Positions 1 through 13,600 of a stretch of DNA of 64,000 nt are shown in pieces. The position numbers and the translations under genes were made by a program. The notes under the pieces were generated by a model. That model did no database searches, was not told where the DNA came from, and was given only the letters and a program-made list of their open reading frames with translations. This DNA comes from Trochalopteron elliotii (Eukaryota > Chordata > Aves > Passeriformes > Leiothrichidae). How positions within the stretch are numbered: the first letter of the stretch is position 1; each line of letters opens with the position of its first letter. The stretch lies in the NCBI GenBank assembly GCA_024734555.1, contig JANPWX010000641.1, positions 597,840 to 661,839 on the forward strand, written 5' to 3'.

Positions 1-137
1 TTTAGTGATCATAAATGGTGCTGCAAAGGGATGTTTTCCTGCCATATGGTGCTCTGCAAGCAAAACCACACTTTCTTTAAACTTCCTTTAATTTGGAAAC
101 ACTCCAGTTCTGACATTCTTTCTTGTTTTCTCTTCGA

Positions 138-138
<1 letters not shown>

Positions 139-181
<43 letters not shown>
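139..181 (+). repeat. Poly(A) run of 43 bases
   Basis: An uninterrupted run of 43 A residues ends abruptly at a CG-alternating GC-rich segment. It could be the tail of a retroposed sequence or an assembly or polymerase-slippage artefact. The homopolymer produces the poly-lysine and poly-phenylalanine open frames across it, which are not genes. Confidence 0.9.
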
Positions 182-182
<1 letters not shown>

Positions 183-340
183 GCGCGCGGGCCGCGCGCC
201 GCAGCACGAAGGTTCCGCTGCACCAACGTTCCGCGGCGGCTGCCGTGGGTGTCCCCGGGTTCCCCGCGGCCACCGAGGAGCTCCGTGCGGCTCGGCTGAG
301 CGCCGGGCAGGGCGGACAGGGCTCAAGGAGCCTTTGGACA
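182..340. other. CpG-rich, GC-rich segment
   Basis: About 160 bases are very rich in G, C and CpG and lie between the A run and a CR1 fragment. The composition is unlike the AT-richer flanks. It might be a small CpG island of a gene outside the window or a displaced fragment joined during assembly. I see no recognisable gene start in it. Confidence 0.5.
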
Positions 341-344
341 GCGC

Positions 345-770
345 TCTCAGTCACACGGAATCACGGAATGGTTCACGGAAGGGACCATAGAGGGTCACCT
401 GGTCCCATCTTCCTTTCCAAGCAGGGTGATCCCAGCGCACACGGCACAGGATTGTGTCCAGACGGTTCTGGAATATCTCCAGTGAGAGAGACTCCACACC
501 CTGTCTGGGCTGCCTGTTCAGTGCTTGGTCACCCACACAGGAAAGAAATTCTTCCTCATGTTCAGGTGGAGCTTCTAGGTATCAGTTTCTGCCTCTTGTC
601 TGGGCTGTGCATCAGCAGAGTCTGGTCCATGCTCTGACACCACCTTTTAGACACTTATACACATTGATGAGGTCCCCTCTCGGCTGTCTCTTCTCCAGGC
701 TGAACAGTCCCAGCTCCCTCAGCCTTTCCTTCCAAGAGAAATGTTCCAGAACCTTGACCAACTTAGTAGC
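345..770 (-). mobile_element. CR1 LINE 3' fragment (minus)
   Basis: The reverse complement reads like the 3' end of a bird CR1 LINE, including the stretch equivalent to 'ctgaacagtcccagctccct' near 700-720 on the plus strand. It is 5'-truncated, as CR1 copies usually are. No reverse-transcriptase frame survives. Confidence 0.8.
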
Positions 771-774
771 TGTC

Positions 775-896
775 CACAGGACCTGCTCCAGGAGCTTCCA
801 CATGGTGGGACTCTTGGGGGTGTCCTGTGCAGGGCCAGGGGTTGGACTCTATCCTTGTGGGTCACTTCCAGCTCAGGAGATTCTGTGATTCCATGT
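775..896 (+). mobile_element. CR1 LINE 3' end fragment (plus)
   Basis: This is a short plus-strand CR1 3' end, with the typical 'ttggactctatccttgtggg' and a terminal ATTCTGTGATT-like tail near 885-892. It abuts the preceding minus-strand CR1 head to head, so two independent insertions meet here. Confidence 0.75.
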
Positions 897-1668
897 TTCT
901 GTGCAGCAAAACTCGGGGCTCCTGGAGTATGGGGTTCTGATCACGGGCAGACAGCAATGAAAAGAGGAAACATCACCAAAACCAGAGAGAAGTGATCTTT
1001 TCCCCATTGATGGTTTGATCTTCAGATCCATGACCAGCCTGTGGGCATGAGCAATCAGCCAATTGCCTCAGTACAAGCAGCCACAGAGTTTTCTTCAGAA
1101 TTTCCATTTTCAGGGATGGGACTTTGTGGCGCCGTCAGGAGAAAGCAGGCATGTGTTCCATAAAGTCTGAGCCTTGGTTATTTTTCACAAGGAGGCTGTC
1201 AGGAAGGGGGGCTCATGCCCTCAAAAATAAAGTAAATCCAGTGACAAGCAGTTCCCCCACTTCTAATTTGGAAGCTCACACTGCCAGATGTGGAATACCA
1301 AAGGGATGAGTTTTGCCTGCTTTCTTCTCCTTATTACACAGCTGAGTTAACCCCACATTTCTGTTTACCTCAGCCCCGCTGCCTGGGGCAGTTTCGAGGT
1401 TGCAGCGGTGCCGTTGCAAAGCTCGCAGTGGGAAGGGCACGGAGCCCTCCTGCTATTTATGGACAGCGGTGATGGAAGGGAAAGCAGAGCTGCCTGACAC
1501 ATCCCGGCCGAGCCCACGCGTCCTTGTGGTCCCTGTGGCTTGGGGCTGGGCTGAAGTCAGAGCCTGGCCCCGACCACGCCTTTCTGCTCTTTTTTAAAGG
1601 TTGTTAAAGCAGCCGGTGTCAGTTTGCTGCTCCACTGCTTCCTCTTTCGTGAGAGGAGAAAGCTCTCC
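897..1668. promoter_or_regulatory. 5' flank of the ENTPD-like gene; no clear promoter
   Basis: This stretch lies upstream of the first coding exon of the ENTPD-like gene and should contain its promoter and 5' UTR. I see no strong TATA box or CpG island. A weak TATTTATG-like element lies near 1453. No coding exon is convincing here. Confidence 0.35.
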
Positions 1669-4600
1669 ATGTCTTGGCGTGAGCTCCTTCCCCCCTGGCT
1701 GGTGATCGTAGCGGGACTGACGGGCATCGTGCTGCTCTGTGTCTCCACCAAAGATGTGCCCATGGCCCCGCTCAGGACCAAGGTAAGGGCTCTCAAGGGG
1801 AGAGACAGGCAGTTAAACTGGGCTGATTTGTTGCTTTTGACATTATTTTATTATTGAGCTACTTACAAACCGAGGAGGGAACTGGAACAAGACTGTCAGG
1901 ACAGGTTGGCATCTTTCAACACACTGTAGGTTTTCGAACCAGAAACAAGCCCACCCCTTTGACTGGTCAGGGAATACAGGCTGGATATGGTCCGTGGATC
2001 TGTGGAGATGGTCAGGGCAGGCAGAGGGGGAGGCAGCCCATGTCAGGAGCTGCCCCAGAGCAACAAGGAACCAGTGGTGTCAGTGCATGGAAAGAGCTAG
2101 GTCCCTCTCAAAAGTCAGTAGGAATGTGCCCCTGAACTGCTGCTTCTGCCTTAAAAACAAATTGTCTTTCATGCCTTCTTCTCTTTGGTCCTATCTTGAT
2201 TTCAGCCAAAGAGCCAGCATGCTCCTCATAGCTGGATCAGGTCTGGGGAGGGGGTTAGTGCCCACCTGCTCTGTCTCTTGATGTTCCCGTTGCTGAGGTG
2301 AACTCAGTGGCACGCCATGGTTTAACCCAACAGAAGGAAGTAATCCTGCACGTTTAGAGGTAGCACCCCTCCTCCATGTTCCTCTCAGAAACAAAATTGG
2401 ATAAAAAAAACCCCGTATTCCTTTATTTCTGTCCTTTCCTGGTGTTGAGCTGGACATAAATGTGGTGATCCCTCCCCTTCTCCCTTGTGCTCCCAGCAGC
2501 AGCCTCTAATTTTCTGAAGGAGGAAAAAAAAATCCACGTTTCTCCACCAATGCCATTCCTTTCTTCCTCTTCTGCAGCAGCCAACATGTCCCTGCTAGAA
2601 ATCTGAGCTGTCACTGGTGAGAGGGTGCCAGCAGGCTTGGGCAGGGAGCTCCATCCTCCTTCCGCATTGCTGCTCCAGCCCAGCCCCACCAGCCCCTGGC
2701 CTGGCTGCCAGGACTGGTGCAACTGGGAGCTCCAGGAGGGCAGCAGGCAGCCAGCCTCGCTCAGAGGCTGCAGCCAGCTCTGTCTGGTGCTGAAACCCTT
2801 CTGGTGGCTTTAATGGCAGCCTCTCAGAAGGTTTCTCCTCCCACACAGTCACAGCTCTGTGTGTGAGATGCAGCTTCAACCACGCACTACCATGGAGTTC
2901 ATGAGTTTCCTTCCTGTGTGTGTAGGAGATATCCCAAACTGGGGTCATGTAATAGGGGGCAGAGGAGCCCTAGGCTAGCTCTGGAGCTATTTTGGGTGTG
3001 GGGACATCCACAGCTGTGCTGCAGGGTAGTCCAGTGGCCTCCACCAACTCACCCTCATATACTGGGAGAGGCAAGGTTTGGTCAGCAGCAAACAGAAACA
3101 CTGGGGACAGAGACAGAGCAATTGGCTTGGGCAATAGCAGAGCTGCCAGGGGAGAAGGGGCTGAGCTGGTCACATTCACTGTTCTTGCTGCCAAGACATC
3201 ATCTCTGTCTCTGAGGGGCTGCTGTATTGTATAGTGTCTGTGCTGGTTGCTGCAACTCCCACAGTTCTGCACACATCAGGGCAAACCCAGCCTGTGTCAC
3301 ATCATTGCTGCAGTGGGACATCAAAGGGACACAGGAGTCCCAGGTTCCTCAGGACAAGTGAGCTGGAGCCCTCCCATTCCTGCACAAAAGCCTGAGCAAA
3401 CCAATCAGCAGCAGTTTGAGTCCCAGAATCAGTGGAGAACTCATACAGTGCCATCTCCCACTGCTTTAGGACCTGTTTTTCCTGAGTTCCAGGTGGCTCA
3501 GCTCTCAGGGGAAGCCCTCTGCCTGGTTTCAGGAGCAGCTCCAGTGCATGCCATTGTAGGGCTGATGCATTTCTGGGCGTTTCTTTCTCCACTCCTGCTG
3601 TTCCTCATGTATATTCAGAAATGCAGATGGGCCTCTGCAAATCCTCATCATCCTCTGGCTTCACCTCCTCTTTGAATGCAACAAGCAAACTCAAACACTG
3701 CAGTGCAGGCCCAGGGGTGACCCAGAATACCTACATATGCTGGGTAACATGTCAGTCAGCATGCATTCAGAAGTGGTTTTCAGTAGAATGTCTTGGGGCT
3801 TTTCCAGTATGGCATTGTTCTGGATGCCGGCCCATCCCGCACCATCCTCTTCATCTACCAGTGGACAACCACCAAGGCAGACAAGACTGGGGTGATCACA
3901 GGATGCAGCTCCTGTCCTGTGCCAGGTAAGGTGCCCATTTCCTGCTCAGTGGTCTGTGAGACTGGCATGGGATAGATGGAAAAACCTGTGCATGGACCAG
4001 TGCCACAAATTCCTTGGCTCCTGCACCACTCAGCTGTGCACGGAAATAGTGAAGCACAGGTTGCTTATTTTCAGCATGGCTCTTCTCAGCTGGGCACATT
4101 TAGCCACACACAGCTGGACATCAGACATTTGGCAGTAGCAGATGTCAGGATCTTGGGGCTGCTGCAGGCAGGGAAGCACACAGAGAGGATGAAGCTTGTC
4201 CTGATGTCCATATGGATCAGTGGTAGAGCCAAGGTTGCTGGAGCTTCTCACCCAGGAGAGGCAGTGAACAGCAATGGAGACAAATCTGACTGCAGGGTGA
4301 CTCCTGGGATCTTCTGCCTCCTTTTGACTGTGCCCTGGGCAGTAAGTGGGGGAGCTCCAGTACAATACAGTTGCAAAGACTCCAATCCCTTATGTGGTGT
4401 TTGACAGCACAAGCACGAGTTCAGCTTGCCTTTAGGTATCACATTTCAGAGAATTTGGGGGTTTTCCTCACAAATTTGAATCAGTTTGGCCCCAAGAATG
4501 CCAGCTGAGAGGGTTTCATGCATTAATGCATGGGGTTTTCCTTCCCTATCTCCTAATCTTGCTTTGATGTTAAAGCCTGGTTATAGCGGGATGCTGGGAA

Positions 4601-7600
4601 GGACTGAGCCCTCAGCTGTGGGAGGGCAGCTGCACAGCAAGCAGGGAACAGGGTTTGTGCCCTTGCAGGCTGTAAACAACACAAATCACACAGAGAAGAT
4701 GCATGAAGGGCTCCCTGAAACCTTGTCTGTGTCCCTCATTCAGCAGCTGGGTTAAGCAGCAGCTCTGGGAGGCAGTTTGCTGTCAGCAGCAGCACAAGAG
4801 GCCCAGGCAGGTCTGGAGCCCGGGTGTGAGTGGCTCTGTCTGCATGGCAGCACAGCCACAGCCCTGCAGGGGCTGCAAGGAAGCTGCAGCCCAGCCCTGC
4901 ACAGGGCCCCAGAGAGCAAAGCACACAGTGAGGGGATCAGGAGGATGGGGAAGGGAGGCTCTTCCTGGATAGTAGCTCAAAAACAACATTTAAGACCCCA
5001 CTGACTGCTGGAAAAAATGAGTCAAGGCTGGCAGTTTCCCTCTGCAGAGCACTGGCTTCCTCTAGGGCAGGGGTGTCTTGCTTGCTGTCAGGGACTCAGT
5101 GGCTGGAGGAGAGAGGTGACACATCAGCCTCTGCATGTCCTTTGCTTATTTTTATAGCAACTACAGCCACATTTCTTCCTCTGTGGGCTGAGACAGCCTC
5201 AGCTGTTGCAGCAGTCATGTGGCTGGTATAGATGTCTCAGCTGCAGAGCTAGGGGAGGCTTAGTGCAATTTGGGATTTCTATACACACGTGTTTTGGTCC
5301 CAGTTCCATATTTGAGCAGGATGGATACCTGGAAGATCTGCTTCATTCCACCTGTGACAGGTTTTGTCTTAACAATGTCCTAGGATAGCAATCTCTGGGG
5401 TAACAGTTTTCACAGTTCTCCCATAACTACCCTTAAAATTCCATTCTGTTCCTTGGTCCTCAGGTCCAGGAGTCTCCAGCTACTCAGATTCTCCTCAGAA
5501 AGCTGGGAAGAGCTTGGAGCCATGTTTGAACTGGGCCCAGAAGGAGATCCCAGCAGAGCAGCACAGCCAAACCCCCCTGTACTTGGGAGCCACTACCAGC
5601 ATGAGGCAGCTGAAGTGAGTGAATATTGCAAACCCACACCCAGAGACCAGCACACATCACAGGATCATTGTGTACAGGCATCTCACCCTGTCTGCTCTGC
5701 AGTGTGAGAATCTGCTAGTCAGGTAAACCTTCCTCAGGCCCTGAAGAGAGGAGCATGGCATGGCTGTGTCTCCATGTGTTGCCTCAGGCAGCCATGAAAA
5801 TGACAGTCCTGCAACTGCTGCCAGGCTGGTAGTGTCTCCTTCACAATTACACTTTCACAATTAGTTCTTGGGAAAACACCCATCAGTCTGGAAGCTCAAG
5901 TGTTTTCAGTTTGTGTGACAGCCCACATGGGCTTGCAGGAGTGTTTCTTGTCAGCAGATTGGAAATGATGGTGGGAAGGTTCACCTTATCACACACACTT
6001 TTGTGGACCCTCTTCTCAGTCACCACATTATTAGGACCTTTATCTCCTTTTAGACACTGAGAAAAGTAAGATCTGAAGGGGACCAGGCCAGTGGGGTAGG
6101 GCCAGAGGATTGTGACAGTGACAGAGGGTATTAATTTAGTCTTAAATTCTTAAATGTTGGCACAATTGTACAAACCACCACTCTCCTGCTATTGCCTCCA
6201 GTGCCCTGCAAGGGGAGAGGGATTATCATTGTATCCTGAAGTAGGGAGCACAGCAGAAGGCCTGCAATGTGCCCCCACTGCAGGCTGCCCCTGGCAGGAT
6301 ACTGTAACATCAAATGTGTCTTCTTTTTCTTTTGTGTTTAGCCTCACCCATCCCATCCTCTCTGACAGTCTCCTGGCAGCTCTGACTGGCACCCTGAAGT
6401 CAACCCCCTTCAGCTTTCAAGGGGCACAAATCCTGTCCAGCCCAGAGCAAGAAGCATTCAATTGGGTTGCTGTTAACTATGTCCTGGAGAACTTCTTCAA
6501 GGTAAAGGATGATTCTCCCTGGGGCACACAGAGCTGGGCTGAGCAGCTCCTGTAAACAGACAGCCACTAAGACAAGTGGTGGGATGGGTAAACCCTGTAC
6601 TTAAAACAATGTTTCAGCACAACTTCCACTGCCTTTCAGAGGCAGCTTAGATGCAGCACAAGCTGGTTGAGATGAGGTGGTGAGGGCCTGGCACAGGGTG
6701 CCCAGAGAAGCTGTGGCTGCCCCTGGATCCCTGGAAGTGTCCAAGGCCAGGTTGGGTGGGGCTGGGAGCAGCCTGGGACAGTGGAAGGTGTCCCTGACCA
6801 TAGCAAGGGGTTGGAATGAGGTGAGCTTTAATATTCCTCCCCACCCAAACCATTCTGTGATTCCCTGGTCATAACTAGGCTGAAGAACCAAACCTCTGCT
6901 CTGGCCTTCCATGAACACATCCATGCAGTTGCCCTCACAGAAGTGAGGCTTTCTGGCCAGCACATCCAGGATGTTCACATAGATGACCTTACCTGCTGTC
7001 CATGAGACAAGAACTGTAGCTCAGTGCCTCTGTCAAACAGGAGCTGCTGCTCTTTGTGGAGTGCTGTGGGATTGCCACTGGAATCCAGCTGTCCCATAGG
7101 GAGTCTTGTGGATGGTAGAGAAGCAGATTCTGTTGCTGCCAAAGCAAAAGCCTCTCCCAGTGAGACACCAGTGAGAGGCCTGCTCTGTATTTAGAAGGCA
7201 CTTGCTAAACAAAAAAAAAGTAATTTCAGTTTTCTTGTTTCATCCATCATTTCTCAAGCCAAAGGGTCTCAAAAAGAACTCAGAGAGCAAGAGAAAGGTG
7301 GGTTAGACTGAGTTATTCCTTGCCATGGATGTGAAAAGCAGCTCTGATAACCAGCAGCAAACACACACTGGTTAGGGAATTGTCAGACCTCTTGCCAGCA
7401 ATAGGGCCTCCCCCAGCCAGGCACAGAATGTTCACCCCATGTAAACTCTCCTGCCTGTGCTGCCAGCTTCAGCATTGCCCAAGTCAGTTCTGCAAGACTG
7501 CAGGAGATGATGCCACAGGGTTCTTCTGACAGAAAGGTCATTTTAGCATTAAGGCAACACTTGAAACCCATATCTGCCCTCTTGGAAAGGTCCCTGCCAC

Positions 7601-10600
7601 TCCCCACCACCATCTCCACTGTCCCCCTCTCCTGCCTGCTGAGACCACTGCCTGGTGCAGCCATCCAGGCTGGGCAGTCCTGTTTGCCCCCACAGGCTGT
7701 GGGAAGGCTCCGTGCAGGTGGCAGTGCCTGTACAATGGCTCCTCTGTTCCCTCCAAAGCCATTGGTTCAGCATCCTTACCTCCTGTGAGCAAAAAAGAGT
7801 TGGGCTGGGGGCACCATCGAGCTGCTTTCTCTCTCTGTACACTAATGCTGGCACTTGGCTGTGACTGAGATGGAGAAGTCTCACAAGGATTGACCTCTCT
7901 TGTTCTTTTTGGGTCAGTATGACTGGCGAGGACAGTTGGTCCCCTCCAGGAAGGGGATGGCAGGAGTCCTGTCCGTGGGAGGAACCTCAGCACAGCTCAC
8001 TTCTGAGCTGGAAGAAAAGCAGCAGGCCTCAAAGGAGGGAGTGAGGCTGCAGCTCTACGGGCAGACACACAGGGTGCACACCCAGCAGTGCCCCTGCCAT
8101 GGCACGGAGCAGCTCCGCAGCAGGCTGCTCTCTGTGCTCATCCAGGTGAGTGCTCAGGGGCACAGCATCACCAAATGACAGCTGCACAAGGTGTGGTAAT
8201 GGGCAAAGTGTCAATCACTTTAAAGTCAGTCCCTCTTTGCTAGAGGCTGTTTGCATATATTAGGAAAACACACTGTATTTGTAAAACTTTCTCTCCCTCC
8301 AAGCAGACACACAGGCACCAGTTCAAGGGTTTCCTACTTACAGGTTCTATCTGGCTCCTGCTTAAAACACATAAACACAAAATTACTCTCCAGAGGTGTC
8401 AACATCACCTTCAGGGTGAGGAGAGGCAAGGCTTGCCTTGGTTCCTAGGAACTGCTCCTCCATCCTAGAGTGGGAACACCCAGGAACGAACCAGGACCTT
8501 CCATTCGGGGTATTTCCTTTGCTGACTTTAAAAGTCATCTTTAAAAGAGCAATATTTCATTTTGAAAACATGCAAGTGTTTTGGTTCTTCCAAACTTTAT
8601 TTCACTTAGGGAATGGGGTGGAGGAAAAGAGTGGTATAGGATGGTACAAACTCAAGAATCACCTTAGTCCTCATCAAAACTGTGTTTTTCAGGAGTTAAC
8701 TGCTCCCTGCCCATTCACTTTCCTCCCTATAAACCCCACTTGCCCTCATTTGAGGTCTGAATGTCACACATTGGACACCAACTTCACCACAGTTATACTG
8801 GGAAATTGCTAGAGATAAGAAACACAGATTCTTGTGGGGTTGGACCATCTGGAAGGCAGATCAGAACAGCCTTTTTCTTGCAACCAGAAAGAGCACAGGA
8901 TGCATGAAATTGTATTTGTGCTGTAAGGGAGGGTGGGTAGGGCTGGGACTCATCACCCAGCCACTGGTGAGTCACTGGCCAGTCACTGCACTGACCCTGA
9001 GCTCAGCAGGAGCTGGGACCTGGCTGGGCCTTGTGGTTGATTTGGTGCCATAAGATTTGGCAAAGCTTTCAGAGCCTCCCTGCTCCACCTCAGCATTGTG
9101 GTGCTTGGTGAAAACTGTTCCTAACCATTTACATTCTACAACCTTCCTAACTATGTTACGCTCTGTCTTCCTGTGTGAAGTCTTGGAATGCCAATATCCT
9201 CTGTTGCTACCTCTGTCCTTGTTTTATTCTGCCTCCAGGATCAGAGAAGTGCTAAAACCATGTCCAATCCCTGCTGGCCCCTCACCTACTCCCAGGAAGT
9301 GCAGTGGCAATCAGTGCATGGGCCTTGTGCTGCCACTGATGACACACGGGACATCCCTGGCCCCAAGGAGGTCTTCAACATCACAGGCTCCAGCAATCCC
9401 ACAGCCTGCATGAGCCTCGTGCAAGGCCTGCTCAATTCCTCCTCTTCCTGCAGCTTCTTCAAGCATTCCCTCAGCAGTGGTCTCAAGCCCCTTCAGACCA
9501 GGTTTCTGGTGAGTCCTCATTTACAGTGGGATAAACAACTGGTGTGAGGAACCCATGAAATGGGACCAGTTTGACCATTAATAAACACAGTGGGAACAGC
9601 CAGACCATGACACTCCTGCCCTCTCCCCCTCATTGCCACACAGCTGTTCAAACATGGACCACTGGCTTCCCACAGGGTCTGTGGGGGAGCTTTTTATCTA
9701 TGTCTCCTCAATGTCTGCTGCTGAGACCAGCTCTGGGGCTCCATGGAGCCAGCAGGGATGGGACAGTCAGGAATTGTGTGCTCAGCAGGTCTTCTCACAC
9801 CAGGTCTGTGGTAAAGCTGGAGATCCTCTGCCCCTCTCTTAGCAAACTTCTGGTCATGCTGCACCACAAGCACCCTTCTACCTGAGAACCTGGATTTAGT
9901 GGCCAAAGTCATTGGATTGTTAAGCCAGGAGTAGCTCAAGATCCCAGGACAAGCTGAATGCATTTCCAGGGAGGGTAACTATGGAAATTTCCCCAGCTCC
10001 CTGCTCCTGAGTCTCCCATGGACATGGTGCTGAGGAGCATTGGGATCATCTCCCAGTCCTCAGCACTGGTGAGGTTACACTATGAATATTGTGCTCAGTT
10101 TTGGGCCCCTCACTGCAAGAAGGACATTGAGAGGCTGGAGCATGTCCAGGGAAGGGAACAGAGCTTGGAAGGGGCTGGAGCACCAGGAGAGGTTAAGGGA
10201 GCTGGGCAAGGGGCTCAGCCTGGAGAAAAGGAGGCTCAGGAGGGACCTTGTGGCTCTGCACAAGTCCCTGACAGGAGGGGACAGCCAGGGGGGTCGGGCT
10301 CTGCTCCCAGGGCACAGGGACAGGAGGAGAGGGAACGGCCTCAGGCTGGGCCAGGGGAGGTTTAGACTGGATATTAGGGGAAATTCTTTCACCAAAAGGG
10401 TTATCAAGCCCTGGCACAGGCTGCCCAGGGCAGTGGTGGAAATCACCATCCCTGGAGGGATTTAAAAGCTGTGTAGATGTGGCACTTTTGGGACACTGTT
10501 TAGTGGTGGGCTTGGCAGTGCTGGGTTAATGGTTGAACTTGATTTTAGACATCTTCCGCAACCAATATGATTTTTTGATTCTATGACCAGTCTACTTATC

Positions 10601-13600
10601 CAGGCAGGGCCAGGAAGGCTGCTGGATGCACAGTGGGAACAGACCTGTTTCCATCTCCACACAGCAGCAGCTCTGCTCGTGTCCCTTGAGCCCTTCCAAG
10701 GCACTGGCACCAACCCTGCACACCAAGGGCACCCTGGCAGTGCTCAGCCACTTCCCCAGGGGTAATTTCTGGTGTGCAGTGCAAGGACACAGCACAGTCC
10801 CACCTGATGATTATTTCTGCTGCTGTTGTAGGTGATTTCTGAGGCCATGGACTTCATGAGAGGAACTGTACCTTCTCCTGACTTGGGTCAGGCTGTCAAG
10901 AGGTTGTGTGGGATGTCTGTCAAAGAGGTAACTGTGGAACAACTCGGTGTGCAGGGAGAGTGGAAAGCAAGGAAGAGTTTGTTGCAAAAGCCCTTCGGCC
11001 TCAGACTGTCAGAGCTGTAACTTAGTGGCTCTCTCAAGGAAAAATTTGGATTTGTCTGGATTTTGTGGGTTTTGGGTTTTTGTAGGCTTTTTTTTTTTTT
11101 ACTTTAAGGAAACAGGCTCCACTTATTTTCCTTCCTCTCAAATCCCAGTTGCTGCTGGTAACACCTCGACCTAATTAAAAGAAAAGCCACAAATACCTTT
11201 TACAGTATTTTAAGGAGCAAACAGGAAGGCTGTCTACTCACTCCTGTACGTCACCTTGGTCTTGCTGTTATCCTTCTGTCCTTAAGTGCAAGGGACACAT
11301 CCACTCAGACTCCAGGGTTGTTCCCATTTCACCTGGGGCCACGGAGCCTAAGCCAGGGGGAGTTTGTCAGTTCTTTCCCTGAGTTGGTGGTTATGAGGTC
11401 ACCCTCATTTGCACTTACACTGATGGAGCATCCACAGTGACAATTCAAATGGGACAGTTTCTCCATAAGGGTTTGTTAATGAGCCCTTAAGCAGTCCCCT
11501 AAAGCATTCTCCTCTGGAAGGAGGAGAAAGATCCCACTGTTCCAGTTGGGAGAAAGGCTGCAGCATGAGCTCAACCTAATTAGAGGGCAGGGAATCAATC
11601 CTACCAAGTAATTCACCAGCAAGGCAACCAGTAATGCAGCCAGTCCTGCTGCTCTTGGATCTGGCTTAATAAGATGTGAAGAAAAGCAGTAAGAGATGGC
11701 ACTGATTTCTACCCCACAGCCCAGTGAGTGCAGGAAACGTGGTTTCAGTCTGCACAGGACACAAACCCCTCCTTCAGTCCCATAGTCAGTCTCAGAACAG
11801 GAAAGGACAAACTGTAGCAGACCTGAAATTTGGCTACCGAGTATTTACTTCTTTTATTTTTCTCCCCCATCTTACTTTTTTCTGGAAATGGTACCAGCTG
11901 ATGAGGGAGTCCCAGGCAAGCCTGGATACACTTGTTGATTACTGCACTGTGTCTGCCTTCATCTTCCATCTCAGTACAACAGGATACACACTTGACTTTG
12001 ACCGGCCTGCTTGGACTGCATTCCAGAAGGTCAGTTCCTACAGCACAGTGCTCCCAGTTCCCAGGAGGGCTGGTCCCAGTGCAGCCAGCCTGTTCCCACA
12101 CTGACAAGCCTTAACCAGCTGGGCTTCTCCAGCAGGATGGTTTTGCAAAAGGGATTCACAGTTGTGATAAACAAGAAAACCAGTCAGAGAGCCAGAGATG
12201 ACATTTGTCCTCTCTGAAAAACACATGGGTTAAAAAACTTCTCTGGATCAACACCATCTTCAGAAACGTGTTGGCAGGGAAGCAAGTACAGCTTGACATC
12301 CACTTAATGCTAAGGACAAGCTGCTGATAACATTTCCCAAGCCAAAAGGTGCTTCCCTACCTTTTTGCCACCACCTTTATACTCATGAGGGTTGACAAAT
12401 ACCTCATCATCATAAAATCCTAGACTGGTTTTGGATTGGAAGGGAACTTAAAGCTCCTCTGATTCCACCCCCTGCCATGGGCAGGGAGACCTCCCACTAT
12501 CCCAGGCTGCTCCAAGCCCTGTCCAGCCTGGCCTTGGACACTGCCAGGGATCCAGGGGCAGCACAGCTTCTCTGCCCACCCTCCCAGGGAACAATTCCTT
12601 CCTAATATCTAATAATCTAACCTAATCTCTAATAAGGTCTGAAATTGCTCCATGATCTGGAGGCCCTGAGGATGGGGGGTTTGATTCAGGTCATTCCCTT
12701 GACAAAAGAAAAGAAGGCCTGTTCCCAGACCTCTTCACCACTGACAGTCACAGCCATGGTCCCTCCCACTAAGCATAGCCAAGTAGTGACAATCAGAAAA
12801 GGCAAAGTAATGAGGTAGGTCAGGGAGCCCAGCCTGGAAAGACAGAGACAAGCAACCTAAACCATAGGTGTGAGGTTTAGCCAGGGCCAGAGAGACATCT
12901 ATCCACTAGAAAAAACCATCAGTAGGCAGAGAACAGCTCTCCCCCAAAGCACAGCTCAGGAGAGAGGGGGCTGCCCAGGCCAGAGCTTACATGGAGTGCC
13001 CATGGGCAGAGGTGTGGGTGGAAGTGCCATTAAGGCCTATTGGTGTACTCAGGGCACTGAGACTGGGAGAGCTCCTCATTTCAAGCCAAATCCTTGGATC
13101 AGTCTCAGATAACACATACAAAGCTGTTAGTGCAGGAAAAACACACAATCACAGACTGATTGTATGTGGTGCTTTACTGGAGAGAGCTCTGAGAGCCAGG
13201 GGTCCAAGGACCCAAATCTTGGCTCCACCAGAAGTTTGGAATAGACACAGTTTTGTACTCTCTTGTTACATAAGTATACATGTTAATCATTAAACCCCAT
13301 TGTTCCATTGATTTACCCAAGCATGAATTTGGAACAACTGATTCTCATGTGTCGCCCTCAGTTTTCTTGATTTCGAGTGTTTGAAATCTTGCAGTGCAGA
13401 TTCTCATGCAGCTTCAGGAAAACAATGTATATTTTTAGAATTTATCTATTGTGTTTACATATTTCTCCTCTGGGAGGAGAAATATGATGGATGGTGATGT
13501 TCACCATCCAGGTCAGAGGTGGTGATCTGTGTAGCCAATCTCTTGCCTGTTGTACAAATGTATACAAGAATGGAGTCAGATAATTAAAAGAGAGGAGCTT

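Noticed and set aside
9..390. Open frames with poly-phenylalanine or poly-lysine
   Set aside because: They translate the A homopolymer and adjoining GC-rich sequence and have no domain or splice context.
10018..10465. 115- and 127-codon plus-strand frames rich in charged residues
   Set aside because: They lie wholly within a non-coding CR1 3' fragment. Frames of the same kind recur in other CR1 copies.
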